From the NCBI RefSeq assembly GCF_007750855.1, contig NZ_CP036291.1, positions 3,038,001 to 3,102,000 of the forward strand: a DNA stretch of 64,000 nucleotides, read 5' to 3'. Of the stretch, positions 48,200 through 57,391 are shown one piece after another; position 1 is the first letter of the stretch, and each line of letters begins with the position of its first letter. Source of the stretch: Pirellulimonas nuda (lineage in GTDB: Bacteria; Planctomycetota; Planctomycetia; Pirellulales; Lacipirellulaceae). Position numbers and translations under genes: made by a program. The notes under the pieces were generated by a model. That model had not been told where the DNA came from, did no database searches, and was given only the letters and a program-made list of their open reading frames with translations.

Positions 48200-50398
48200 A
48201 TGGACGACAAGAGGCGCCACGCGACGCTTTGGTTGCTTCTATTGTTCGGCGCTCAAACCGCGTCGGCACAAGACGTAGTGCTCTCGCCGGGGGACTCGAT
48301 CGAGAATGTTGTCGCCAAGGCGGCATCGGTCCGACCGACTGACCGGCAGGTTGCTTGGCAAAGCGACGAGATCTCCGCGTTCATCCATTTCGGGATGAAC
48401 ACGTTCACGGACCGCGAGTGGGGCGATGGGGCCGAGGACCCTCGTTGGTTCAATCCAACAGAGCTCGACTGTCGGCAATGGGTGCGGGCAGCCAAGGCGG
48501 CCGGCATCACCCGGATGATCCTAACGGCGAAGCACCACGACGGCTTCTGCCTCTGGCCCAGCAAGCACACTGACCACTGCGTTCGCAGCAGCCCCTGGAA
48601 AAACGGCAAGGGGGACGTGGTTGGCGACTTCGTCGCTGCTTGCCGCGAGGAAGCGATGCACTTCGGCATCTACATCTCGCCCTGGGACCGACACGAGCCG
48701 ACGTACGGCGATTCGCCGAAGTACAACCAGTACTTCTTGAACCAACTCGAAGAAGTTCTGACGGCATACCCTGGAATCCAGGAGGTGTGGTTCGACGGCG
48801 CGTGCGCGGAGGGTCCGAACGGGAAACGGCAGGAATACGATTGGCGCGCCTACTGGAAGCTCATCCGCAGGCTCGCGCCGGAGGCGGCCATCACCGTTCG
48901 GGGGCCGGACGTGCGCTGGTGCGGCAATGAAGCCGGTCATTCCCGCAAGAGCGAGTGGAGCGTCATCCCGATGCCGGGCGACGGGGCGTCCTGGCTGAGC
49001 TCGGACGCAGCCCTCGCCGGATTCACGCGCGACATCTACGGCGATGATCTCGGCAGCCGCGACGTGTTGATGCGCAGCAGGCTCAAGGGCATGAGGCTGG
49101 CCTGGTATCCGGCGCAAGTCAATACCTCCATCCGTCCCGGCTGGTTCTACCACGAGAACGAAGACGATCGCGTCCGATCCTTGCAGGATCTCCTGAACGT
49201 CTATTACGGCTCCGTGGGTGGAAACGCCCAGTTCCTGCTCAATATCCCACCGGACCGGCGAGGCCTGGTGCACGAGAAGGACGTCGCTCGCCTCAGACAG
49301 TTCGGGCAAACCCTGCAGGCGACTTATTCAAACAACCTCGCTGTCGGGGCGGAGGGGAGGCTCGAGGTCATTGGCGGCGCCCCCGTAGGCGACGTGGCGG
49401 CGCTGCTGGACGGCGACTCGAGCACCTTCCTTACCACCTCGGACCGGCCCGAATCCGTGGAACTCGTCGTAGAGTTGTCCGCCCCGCGGCGCGCCAACCG
49501 CTTGATGCTGCAGGAGCACATCGCTTCCGGGCAGCGGGTCGAGGCGTTTGAAGTGGAGCGGTATTCGGACAGCAAGTGGCTGCCGCTGGCCGAGGGCGCC
49601 GTGATCGGGCGCAAGCGTCTGCTGCGCTTCCCGGACGCCACCCTCTCCAAGTTCCGGGTCCGCTTCACAGGCTTCCGCGTCCGCCCAACCCTCGCCGGCC
49701 TCGGGCTTTATCTCGCTCCAGCGGCCTTGGCGCCGCCAACGATCAAGCGTGATCTCGCCGGTCTGGTGACCATCGCGACTCCCGAAGGGGCCTACGCCAG
49801 ATACACCCTCGACGGTTCGATCCCGACGGACGGCTCGAGCCGATACGAAGGGCCGATCAAGATGCGTAGGGGCGGCCTGGTGACCGCCAAGGCGTTCCCA
49901 TCTACCTCCGACGCAGTGGGCGGCGACTCCAATGACCTGGTCTCGCAAGCAGAGTTTGGATTGGCGAAGGCCAAGTGGAAGGTGGTTGATTGCGATTCGC
50001 AAGACGGCTCTGAAGGGGCAGCCGGCAAGGCGATCGACGACGATCCCACGACGTTCTGGCACTCGCGCTATCGCGACCAGCGCGACCCGATGCCGCATCA
50101 CCTCGCGATCGACTTGGGAGAGCAGGTGACCATCGCCGGATTTATCTACGCGCCTCGACAGGACCAGTGGGAGGGTGGAATCATCCTCCGAGCGCGGTTT
50201 GAAGTGAGCGAAGACGGTGAGACCTGGATGGTTGCGGCAGACAACGTCGAGTTTGACAACATAGTAAACAGCCGCCAGCATCAAGTTGTCTCTCTGCCGA
50301 CCAGCGTCACGTCGCGCTACTTCCGGCTAACAGCGCTGAGAACGGTGGGTGACGAAGACCTGGCCTCCGCGGCTGAGGTTTCTGTGCTCATCCAGTGA
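48200..50398 (+). CDS. Secreted GH29 alpha-L-fucosidase with discoidin domains
   Basis: The 732-residue protein has a signal peptide (about 1-23), a GH29 TIM barrel with FIHFGMNTFTDREWG, TAKHHDGFCLWPS, VWFDGACAEG (nucleophile Asp199), and LLNIPPDRRG. Two F5/8-type C-like domains follow (GDVAALLDGDSSTF; GKAIDDDPTTFWHS) with an Fn3/chitobiase-like C-terminal domain between (YTLDGSIPTDGSSRY). It should release fucose from glycans. It is 64 bp after the oxidoreductase gene. Confidence 0.92.
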   Translation: MDDKRRHATLWLLLLFGAQTASAQDVVLSPGDSIENVVAKAASVRPTDRQVAWQSDEISAFIHFGMNTFTDREWGDGAEDPRWFNPTELDCRQWVRAAKAAGITRMILTAKHHDGFCLWPSKHTDHCVRSSPWKNGKGDVVGDFVAACREEAMHFGIYISPWDRHEPTYGDSPKYNQYFLNQLEEVLTAYPGIQEVWFDGACAEGPNGKRQEYDWRAYWKLIRRLAPEAAITVRGPDVRWCGNEAGHSRKSEWSVIPMPGDGASWLSSDAALAGFTRDIYGDDLGSRDVLMRSRLKGMRLAWYPAQVNTSIRPGWFYHENEDDRVRSLQDLLNVYYGSVGGNAQFLLNIPPDRRGLVHEKDVARLRQFGQTLQATYSNNLAVGAEGRLEVIGGAPVGDVAALLDGDSSTFLTTSDRPESVELVVELSAPRRANRLMLQEHIASGQRVEAFEVERYSDSKWLPLAEGAVIGRKRLLRFPDATLSKFRVRFTGFRVRPTLAGLGLYLAPAALAPPTIKRDLAGLVTIATPEGAYARYTLDGSIPTDGSSRYEGPIKMRRGGLVTAKAFPSTSDAVGGDSNDLVSQAEFGLAKAKWKVVDCDSQDGSEGAAGKAIDDDPTTFWHSRYRDQRDPMPHHLAIDLGEQVTIAGFIYAPRQDQWEGGIILRARFEVSEDGETWMVAADNVEFDNIVNSRQHQVVSLPTSVTSRYFRLTALRTVGDEDLASAAEVSVLIQ

Positions 50399-50654
50399 GA
50401 GCCCTCGCGTCCGCCCGAATGCATGGTGCGCCGCAATCAACCTTTCGGCGCAGAACGCGACGGCCGAAGCCGGGCCTTGATTGAGTGGAGAAGTCATTTG
50501 GGGCGGCGAGAGGGCCTGCGCTCGACGGGGGGAGGCATAAAAGCCCAGATTCTGCACTGCGGCGACTCGCTTCCGAAGTATCCCCCCAAAACGCTGTGCC
50601 CGTCGAGCAAAACAAAGGCTGGATCAAAGTGCCGCGGCGGTTGCACGCTTCTCT

Positions 50655-50930
50655 TACTTGCAGAGGTTACATCATTCGAGGCGGCTTGGAGGCTCAGCCA
50701 AGTCGCAGCGGTGGACATCACTTCCTTCCTTCCGATTTGGCCCCAGTCGAGGCGCCAAGAATGGACTAGCTTCGACGCCCCGGAGTCTCAGGCTATCTGC
50801 GGAGCTCTTAGCCGAGTCGGGACACCGCTGCGAGTTGGCCGTGCCGCCCAGCGGCCAGGCCGATGCACCCTCGGTCAGTTGGCCAATCGGCACTCCGACG
50901 CAGGAGAGCTGCACCGACGCGAGTAAGGCG
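50655..50930 (+). repeat. Dispersed repeat, copy D
   Basis: GGTTACATCATTCGAGGCGG and TTGGAGGCTCAGCCAA match copy E in order. The core GCAGCGGTGGACATCACTTC and GAGTCGGGACACCGCTGCGA follow, then GAGTTGGCCGTGCCG and GAGCTGCACC-ACGCGAG. The right end found in E and F is lost. The rest of 50399-51015 has no gene. Short frames there are shadows of the repeat. Confidence 0.85.
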
Positions 50931-51015
50931 AAGCGTGAACGGCGCTGATTGGGTCCGCCTCAGCAAGTCGACGTCCAAGAAGAGCCAAAGCGGCGAACCG
51001 ACTTCAACCCCATGG

Positions 51016-52989
51016 CTACTCCGGTATGATCGCGTCCCTGTCGGGAACAACTTTGCTCCGATCCGGCGATGCGGCGTCCCCTCGATGGAAGGGAGCGATC
51101 ACGCAGCCCGCCAGCTCATTGACATCAATTTGCTCCTGCGTGTCGATCGTGAGGTCCGCAGACAGCGGCGATTGATAGTGAAAGTCCACCCCCGGAAACC
51201 CCTTGATCTGCCCGTTTTCGGCGGCGGCATAGCGACCGGTGGTGTCCCGGGCCCGGCAGGCCGCAACCGAAGCGTCGAGGTGGACATGGAACACGCGATG
51301 GCGCCCGACGATTTCGAGGAACTTCTGACGCGTCGCCTCTTCGGGGGCGCAGAACGACGCGATGCAAAACTGTCCCGCGTCGTTGAGCAGCCTGGCCACT
51401 TCGGCGCCCCGGAGGAGGTTCTCGGACCGCTCTTCGATGGAGAACCCGAGGCCCTTGCTGAGTCCCTGACGCATCGACTCGCCATCGACCAACACTCCGA
51501 TAGCGCCAAGTTCGAACAGCCGTTGCTCCAATTGCTTGGCGACGGTTGTCTTCCCGGAAGCGGGCAGCCCGGTCAGCAGCACGGTAAAGGGTTCGTGCCC
51601 ATGCCTCTGCGACCGACGCTCGAGAGCGACGTGACTCTGGATCACGCGAGCCCGCTGGAAGTCCGCCAGCCCCTCGCCTGACTCGCCCGACACGTCGTGC
51701 TCGAGAAACATACCCGCGGCAAGCGTCTCATGAGTGATACGATCCACGAGGATGAAGGCGCCGGTCTCGCGGTTCCGCGCGTACGCGTCATAGGCGATCG
51801 GTTCATGGAAGCTCAGGGCGCATCGACCGATCGAATTCAGACCAAGCGTCTGAGATTGCTTTCGGTGCAGAGAGTTGACATCGACCTCGTACCGGAGAGA
51901 CTCGACCTCGCCCACGGCTCTGCCGGCCGAGTTCTTGAACCACACCGGGCGGTCAAACTTCAGAGTCTGCTCCGACATCCACACGAGCATTGCCTCTGCG
52001 TGGCGTGAGACGTGCGGCCGGTTGCCCGGCCGACAGATCATGTCTCCGCGGGTGACATCGATCTCGTCTTCCAGCGTTAGCGTGCAGGACTTCGACGACG
52101 CCGCCTCTTCCAACGGACCGTCCATCGTCACGATGCTGCGGACCCGCGACCGTTTGCCCGACGGGAGAACGACAATTTCTTCGCCGGCGCGTATCACCCC
52201 AGAGGCGATCGTACCGCTGAACCCCCGAAAGGTCTCATCCGGACGGTTGACCCATTGCACCGGGAAGCGGAAGTCTCGCAGGTTCTGATCGGACCCGACG
52301 TAGACGGACTCGAGTTGGTGCAGGAGCGACCCGTCGGCGTACCACAGCATCTTGGCGCTCGGCTCGGCGACGTTGTCTCCGTGACGCGCCGAGAGCGGCA
52401 CGAGGCGCAGGTCCGTGATCTCAAGCTTCGCGGCGAATCGCTTGAAGTCTTGGCAGATCGACTCGAAGGCCGCCTCGTCGTAGTCGACAAGGTCCATCTT
52501 GTTCACCGCAAGAATAACGTGCTTGATCCCGAGCAGCGAGACAATAAACGCGTGCCGTTTGGTCTGAGTCAGCACCCCCTTGGTGGCGTCGACAAGCAGG
52601 ATGGCGAGGTCGGCGTTCGAAGCGCCGGTGGCCATGTTGCGTGTGAACTGCTCGTGACCGGGCGTGTCAGCGATGATGAACTTGCGTTTCTGGGTTGCGA
52701 AGTAGCGGTAAGCGACGTCAATGGTGATCCCTTGCTGCTGCTCGTCTTCGAGCCCGTCCAGGAGCAGGGCCGTATCAATTTCACCGCCGTTGGTGCCGTG
52801 CTTCCGGGACTCCGATTGAAGTGCAACCAGCTGATCGCTGTACACCGCTCCTGCGTCGAGCATCAGCCGACCGATTAGGGTGCTCTTGCCATCGTCGACG
52901 CTGCCGCAGGTGATGAACCGCAGGAGGTCCTTCTCGCATGGCTTCACGGTTAGGTCCTGTCGCGTGGCGGGGGTGGTGAGCGATGTCAT
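51016..52989 (-). CDS. cysNC: Bifunctional CysN-CysC: ATP sulfurylase GTPase subunit / APS kinase
   Basis: The 657-residue protein has an EF-Tu-like GTPase at the N-terminus (GSVDDGKS 29-36, DTPGHEQFTRNMATG, NKMDLVD), beta barrel domains, and a C-terminal APS kinase with P-loop GLPASGKT (474-481), VDGESMRQGLSKGLGF and KGFPGVDFHYQ. It would make APS from sulfate with CysD and then PAPS. The ATG at 52989 follows AAGGAA; the frame opens 40 codons earlier and overlaps the cysD end. It is the last gene of the operon that starts with dabB. Confidence 0.95.
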   Translation of the reverse strand: MTSLTTPATRQDLTVKPCEKDLLRFITCGSVDDGKSTLIGRLMLDAGAVYSDQLVALQSESRKHGTNGGEIDTALLLDGLEDEQQQGITIDVAYRYFATQKRKFIIADTPGHEQFTRNMATGASNADLAILLVDATKGVLTQTKRHAFIVSLLGIKHVILAVNKMDLVDYDEAAFESICQDFKRFAAKLEITDLRLVPLSARHGDNVAEPSAKMLWYADGSLLHQLESVYVGSDQNLRDFRFPVQWVNRPDETFRGFSGTIASGVIRAGEEIVVLPSGKRSRVRSIVTMDGPLEEAASSKSCTLTLEDEIDVTRGDMICRPGNRPHVSRHAEAMLVWMSEQTLKFDRPVWFKNSAGRAVGEVESLRYEVDVNSLHRKQSQTLGLNSIGRCALSFHEPIAYDAYARNRETGAFILVDRITHETLAAGMFLEHDVSGESGEGLADFQRARVIQSHVALERRSQRHGHEPFTVLLTGLPASGKTTVAKQLEQRLFELGAIGVLVDGESMRQGLSKGLGFSIEERSENLLRGAEVARLLNDAGQFCIASFCAPEEATRQKFLEIVGRHRVFHVHLDASVAACRARDTTGRYAAAENGQIKGFPGVDFHYQSPLSADLTIDTQEQIDVNELAGCVIAPFHRGDAASPDRSKVVPDRDAIIPE

Positions 52990-53069
52990 GCCTATTCCTT
53001 CTTTCTGCAAGAGCGTGAAACGCGACTCGGGCCTAAGCCGCGGCGCCGGGCCCGACTCAGGTGCGGCTT

Positions 53070-54029
53070 TCAGAAGTATCCTTCTCGCTTCTTGCGTTCC
53101 ATTGCGCACGCCTCGTCGCGATCGATCGCACGCCCCTGCCGCTCCGAGTGTCGAGTCTCGATCAGTTCTTGAACGACCTGCTCGATGGTCGCCGCCGCGG
53201 ACTCCACCGCCCCGGTGACCGGGTAGCAGCCAAGGGTGCGGAAGCGGACGGTCCGGATCTCGGGGTGTTCACCCTCCACCAATCGCATCCGCTCGTCGTC
53301 AACCACAATCAGATCGTGGCCGCGCTGGACGACAGGTCGGGGTCTGGCGAGGTAGAGCTCCGGGAGCGGAACCATCTCCCGCGCGATGTACTGCCACACA
53401 TCGAGCTCGGTCCAGTTGGAGAGAGGAAAAACACGCAGGCATTCGCCGGGTCGGCGCCAAGTGTTGTAGATGCTCCACAGCTCCGGGCGTTGGTTTCGCG
53501 GGTCCCAGCGGTGGCTTCGATCGCGGAACGAGAAAATGCGTTCCTTGGCCCGCGAACGCTCTTCATCGCGTCTGCCGCCGCCGATGGCGGCGTCAAAACC
53601 ATACTCGGTGAGGGCCTCCTTCAGGGGCAGAGTGCGCATCACCTCGGTGTAGGCGTTGCTGCCGTAGTCGAACGGGTTCACACCCGCCGCCCGGCCCTCC
53701 TCATTGATCTTGACGATCACCCGCAGGCCGAGCTCCTGGCGTGCGTAACGCTCACGGAATTCCGTCATCTCGCGGAACTCCCATGTCGAGTCGATGTGCA
53801 GCAGCGGGATCGGCGGCTTACCAGGAAAAAACGCCTTTCGCATCAAGTGCAAGAGGACCGAAGAGTCCTTGCCGATCGAGTACAACAACACCGGGTTCTC
53901 GAACGCGGCGGCGACCTCGCGCAAGATGTGGATCGCCTCAGATTCCAAGGCGTCTAGGTGGGGGGGCGCTGGCCAGGCCTCGCCGCGCCCTCGTCCGCTC
54001 TGCGTCCGGTCGATTGATTGAGTGACCAC
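53070..54029 (-). CDS. cysD: Sulfate adenylyltransferase subunit 2
   Basis: The 319-residue protein has the PP-loop [13 protein letters not shown], then [28 protein letters not shown], and [15 protein letters not shown], all standard for CysD. It makes APS with the GTPase CysN. GTG start at 54029 with AGGAGG 7-8 bases before. It lies 30 bp downstream of the carbonic-anhydrase-like gene and 80 bp upstream of cysNC. Confidence 0.95.
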   Translation of the reverse strand: MVTQSIDRTQSGRGRGEAWPAPPHLDALESEAIHILREVAAAFENPVLLYSIGKDSSVLLHLMRKAFFPGKPPIPLLHIDSTWEFREMTEFRERYARQELGLRVIVKINEEGRAAGVNPFDYGSNAYTEVMRTLPLKEALTEYGFDAAIGGGRRDEERSRAKERIFSFRDRSHRWDPRNQRPELWSIYNTWRRPGECLRVFPLSNWTELDVWQYIAREMVPLPELYLARPRPVVQRGHDLIVVDDERMRLVEGEHPEIRTVRFRTLGCYPVTGAVESAAATIEQVVQELIETRHSERQGRAIDRDEACAMERKKREGYF

Positions 54030-54059
54030 GTCGTCGCCTCCTGGCGGATGGACCTGTGT

Positions 54060-54617
54060 TTAGTTGATGAGCGCCCGAAACGAGCCGTCCCGCGGATCGA
54101 AGGCCGTGAACACGCCACTTTCGGCGCGATAGAACAGGCAGTGCAGAGCAAGCGATCCCCTGGCAACCCGGTGCCCTACCTCATGGACGTTGACGAGCGA
54201 CTGGACCTGCTGCGAGAAATCTTCCTGGGCTAGCCGCCGCTTCCGTTCTGATGCGCGGACTGATGCGAGCAGCGTGTTCTCGCTTTCGTCCGCCGCGGCT
54301 CGGCCAGCCAGTATTGGATCGCTCACGGGGACTCCCGCCGCTGAACTGCCGACCAGGACTACAGAGACCACCGCAAGTTCATTGATCGCCCAGACGACCG
54401 CGTCTTCGAGCGCGTGTCCTCCGCAGCTCCACAGATTCTGGGGCGCCGGGATAATTGCGGCGGACTCTTTTCCAAGGGCCTCGCCCAGCCGTCGCAGCAT
54501 CAGAGGGTCATCGTCTGCGAACACGGCCCACGTAATTGAACGATCCGCCTGCTGGACGACCTTCTTCAGGTTCTGTACGAGCCGGTTGCCCTCATGGGGC
54601 TTGCTTGCTGCGACCAT
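54060..54617 (-). CDS. Beta-carbonic-anhydrase-like protein lacking zinc ligands
   Basis: A 185-residue protein has a beta-CA-like order: WAVFADDDPLML where active CAs have the Cys-x-Asp-Arg, IIPAPQNLWSCGGHALEDAV in place of the RNAG...SL segment, and VVLVGSSAAG where active enzymes have GHxxCG. The zinc Cys/His/Cys set is absent, so catalysis as a normal CA is unlikely. ATG at 54617 follows GGAG; the upstream ten codons are probably not used. It sits between dabA and cysD, 63 bp and 30 bp away. The assignment is moderate. Confidence 0.6.
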   Translation of the reverse strand: MVAASKPHEGNRLVQNLKKVVQQADRSITWAVFADDDPLMLRRLGEALGKESAAIIPAPQNLWSCGGHALEDAVVWAINELAVVSVVLVGSSAAGVPVSDPILAGRAAADESENTLLASVRASERKRRLAQEDFSQQVQSLVNVHEVGHRVARGSLALHCLFYRAESGVFTAFDPRDGSFRALIN

Positions 54618-54680
54618 GCTGTCTCTCCGTTGTTGGGTGTAAGGCAAGGTTTCGTTGCCAACTAAAGCGGGGCTCGAGCG

Positions 54681-57347
54681 CTACGAAGCCAGGGACGGGA
54701 CCGGTTCGCCGGACGCCATCGGCGCCTCGACCTCTACGCCAGTTCGTGCGTACGCCAAGTCGATCTCTTGCCAGGTCTTCTGAGGTGTGAACCGATGGAA
54801 CGCTCCGGCGTCGATCGCGACGAGGTGAATCCACCCGTTGACGGCTAGCTGCTCAACGCCGCTGTGTCGCCTGAGGATGCCGGCGATCTGAGCCCGTGGA
54901 GCGGCGACCACCGACAACAGCCGCACAGGATCGTGTCGGTAGTGGACGCCGTCGTGGATCGATTCCCACGGCAGTCCCGTCTTGAGATCGCCCCCGTTTC
55001 CCGAGAAGGCGCCGAAGCGGCCGACCACGTTGTGGATCGTCTTGCTCCCGCTGCCGAAATGGCCGGGGTCGACCGTCGATGCGAAGTACTGAAGGTTGAT
55101 CCAACTCCCGACGACCATCGGCGCCGTCAGGATCGCTTCGAGCACCTTGCCATCGGGGTCGGTCAGGTGGTCGTAGCTGTGCAGGAACGCACGCCCGTCA
55201 AGGTTGATCGACTCGGTCAGCCAACGCGGCGCCACGATGAACGCCGCGTTGCCGGTGAGCCCCCATTCGGGCCGCACCTCAGACCAGTCGAGGGCGCGGC
55301 GGAAGGGGTCGCTAGCCCTTTGAGTGCAGAGCAGCGGGAGCCGCTCCTGCCTTGTTTGATGCGCAGCTGTCTCGGCCGCCGCGCAGAGTTGCGCAACGTC
55401 TGGTTGGTGGGACGGGGGGACTAGGTCGAGGTCGAAAAAGCTGATCTGGTCCGTAGTGGTGTTGTGCAGGCCCGCAAGAAAGTGTACCTCCGCGGGCAGA
55501 TCGACTCCTTTGGCCAGCAGCCGAGATCGGACTTCTGGACGGTTGAGCAACTGGGCGGCCAGCCGCGCATTAGGCTCGCCGGAATGACCACCGCAGGCGC
55601 CGCAATCGAGACCCGCGGCGAGCGGGTTGTTTTCGGTCTGGGTCCCGTGGCCGCAGAAGACGACGAGCCTAGCGAAGCCCTGAAGCAGCCCCATGCCGGC
55701 AAGGATCGACCCTGCCAGGTCCGCCTGCCGATCTAGCGTCAATCCCTGCGAATCCAGAACCGCCAGGTCGGGCCCCAGCCGGCTGCGCTGCTCCTTAGCA
55801 GCACCGTCGCAACGCGGATCAAGAGAACCAGACGGGATCGGGGCGACACGTTGTAGCAGCTTGAAGCCGAAGAGCACGCCGGTAGCTTCGACAAACGCGA
55901 AGGCGCTGACCGTAGCGGTTTGGAACCGCTTCCAGGATTTGCGTAGGGTCCGCACGAAGCCCCTCCGAGCGACGACCGTCTGCTGCTGATCGGCCGCTAC
56001 GCCCCGGACCTGCTCGACCACCCTGAACTGAGGTCGGACGAGCACGGGCAATTGGTTGGTCGCCGCCGATTCGCCGAGCCGTTCGTAAGCGAATGGGATC
56101 CCAAAGAAGCCGGCGAAGCCGATCGTTTCGATCTGATCGTTGGTCCCCTCTAGGTGACGACGGACCCGTTCCGAACGCACGTCGATGCAAAACGCAACCT
56201 GGGCGAGTTTACGCCTGGCGGCGGCTCCACCCCCTGCGACGACCTCCGCCGCGGCGTCACCAAGAGAGGCTGCGGAAGACTCTGCCAGCCGACAGAGAAT
56301 GCGGTTTCGGTAGCCAAGCTCGTTGGCTCGCATCAAGGCGTAGCGCACGAGCCCATGATTCGGCGTTCCTCGATGGTCGCGCGCGGTCGCTGCGGCGCCC
56401 GACCGGTGCGTTTCGAGCACCGCCGACACGTCCATCGCGAAGTCAAACTGCTCCGACAGAGTGACATCGTAGGCCAGCCTTATCGCGAGCAGCCCGATCA
56501 GGTCGTCGCCTTGACCGTCACCCACCCGCGCCTCACCCCCCTCGACCCAGGCCGACTGATACTGAGCCCATGCGCTCCAGCCCGGCAATTCGTACGCCAA
56601 GCAGAGCAGATAGGACGGCCAAAGCTGTGAAGGCACGCCGGATGCTTCCAGCAGTTGGGCGCACGCAGCCGCTGGCTCATTCGGCAGCCTCTCGGCCAGC
56701 GCACGCACGCCCCGCAGCCCGAGGATCTCCATTCTCCGGTCGTGCCGCATCGCCGATCGCCACGCCCTGTACAGCGACAGCTCTTTCCACGGGCTTTGCC
56801 ACGACGCCTGACCCCGGTCGTAGTGAGCGGCGCAGTGCTTGCCGATCTCTTCGTGGATCCTAGCGGTCCACGAGGCTCCCGCGTGTTGGTCGAAGGCCCC
56901 AGATATCGACCGAAGGCGGGGCGAACGCTCCGAGGGTTCGGTCGCGTCGGTGTCGACCTCTTCTGACCACCGGCCCGTTAAGACGCGTTCAAGGTTTTTG
57001 CTTGTCAGCAGCTCGGCGTCCTGCACTCCGTCGTCGACCAACTCGTCGATCGCTGACGCGATCTCTGCTCGGCCGAAGCTCCCTTCCTCAAACCGCTGTC
57101 GGTAGTAGTCTACCGACATCAGCAGTTCGCAATCGGAGAAGCCCTGCAAGCGCTCGCGTGCTTCCAAGAACTTTGCATTCGTGAGGCCAAGGTATGGATT
57201 GACGGCGACGTAGTCGGCGAGCGGCCAAACCGGTGCGATGGTCTGAGCCACGACGCGGCAAGCGTCTGTGCTCAACTTGGCGATGTCGCTAGCCTGCCCA
57301 GTTGGCAGCGGTTGCTTGAACGCCCGTTCCAGATTCTTAATGCTCAT
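54681..57347 (-). CDS. dabA: DabA (DUF2309/UPF0753), inorganic-carbon accumulation subunit
   Basis: The 888-residue protein has the zinc site of DabA: Cys387 and Asp389 in FCIDVRSE, His567 in VFCGHGT and Cys582 in GLDCGACGG. The 15-residue gap between the last two equals that in the characterised Halothiobacillus protein (His524, Cys539). DabA with DabB forms a membrane complex thought to drive CO2 hydration to bicarbonate using ion motive force. It is 44 bp downstream of dabB. Confidence 0.93.
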   Translation of the reverse strand: MSIKNLERAFKQPLPTGQASDIAKLSTDACRVVAQTIAPVWPLADYVAVNPYLGLTNAKFLEARERLQGFSDCELLMSVDYYRQRFEEGSFGRAEIASAIDELVDDGVQDAELLTSKNLERVLTGRWSEEVDTDATEPSERSPRLRSISGAFDQHAGASWTARIHEEIGKHCAAHYDRGQASWQSPWKELSLYRAWRSAMRHDRRMEILGLRGVRALAERLPNEPAAACAQLLEASGVPSQLWPSYLLCLAYELPGWSAWAQYQSAWVEGGEARVGDGQGDDLIGLLAIRLAYDVTLSEQFDFAMDVSAVLETHRSGAAATARDHRGTPNHGLVRYALMRANELGYRNRILCRLAESSAASLGDAAAEVVAGGGAAARRKLAQVAFCIDVRSERVRRHLEGTNDQIETIGFAGFFGIPFAYERLGESAATNQLPVLVRPQFRVVEQVRGVAADQQQTVVARRGFVRTLRKSWKRFQTATVSAFAFVEATGVLFGFKLLQRVAPIPSGSLDPRCDGAAKEQRSRLGPDLAVLDSQGLTLDRQADLAGSILAGMGLLQGFARLVVFCGHGTQTENNPLAAGLDCGACGGHSGEPNARLAAQLLNRPEVRSRLLAKGVDLPAEVHFLAGLHNTTTDQISFFDLDLVPPSHQPDVAQLCAAAETAAHQTRQERLPLLCTQRASDPFRRALDWSEVRPEWGLTGNAAFIVAPRWLTESINLDGRAFLHSYDHLTDPDGKVLEAILTAPMVVGSWINLQYFASTVDPGHFGSGSKTIHNVVGRFGAFSGNGGDLKTGLPWESIHDGVHYRHDPVRLLSVVAAPRAQIAGILRRHSGVEQLAVNGWIHLVAIDAGAFHRFTPQKTWQEIDLAYARTGVEVEAPMASGEPVPSLAS

Positions 57348-57391
57348 GCTTCTGCTCAGTTTGGGTTAGCGATGGCTTGGAGTCCGCGTCC

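Noticed and set aside
50423-50926. Plus-strand frame of 167 codons in repeat D
   Set aside because: The reading is not kept in repeat copies C and E, so it is not a conserved protein.
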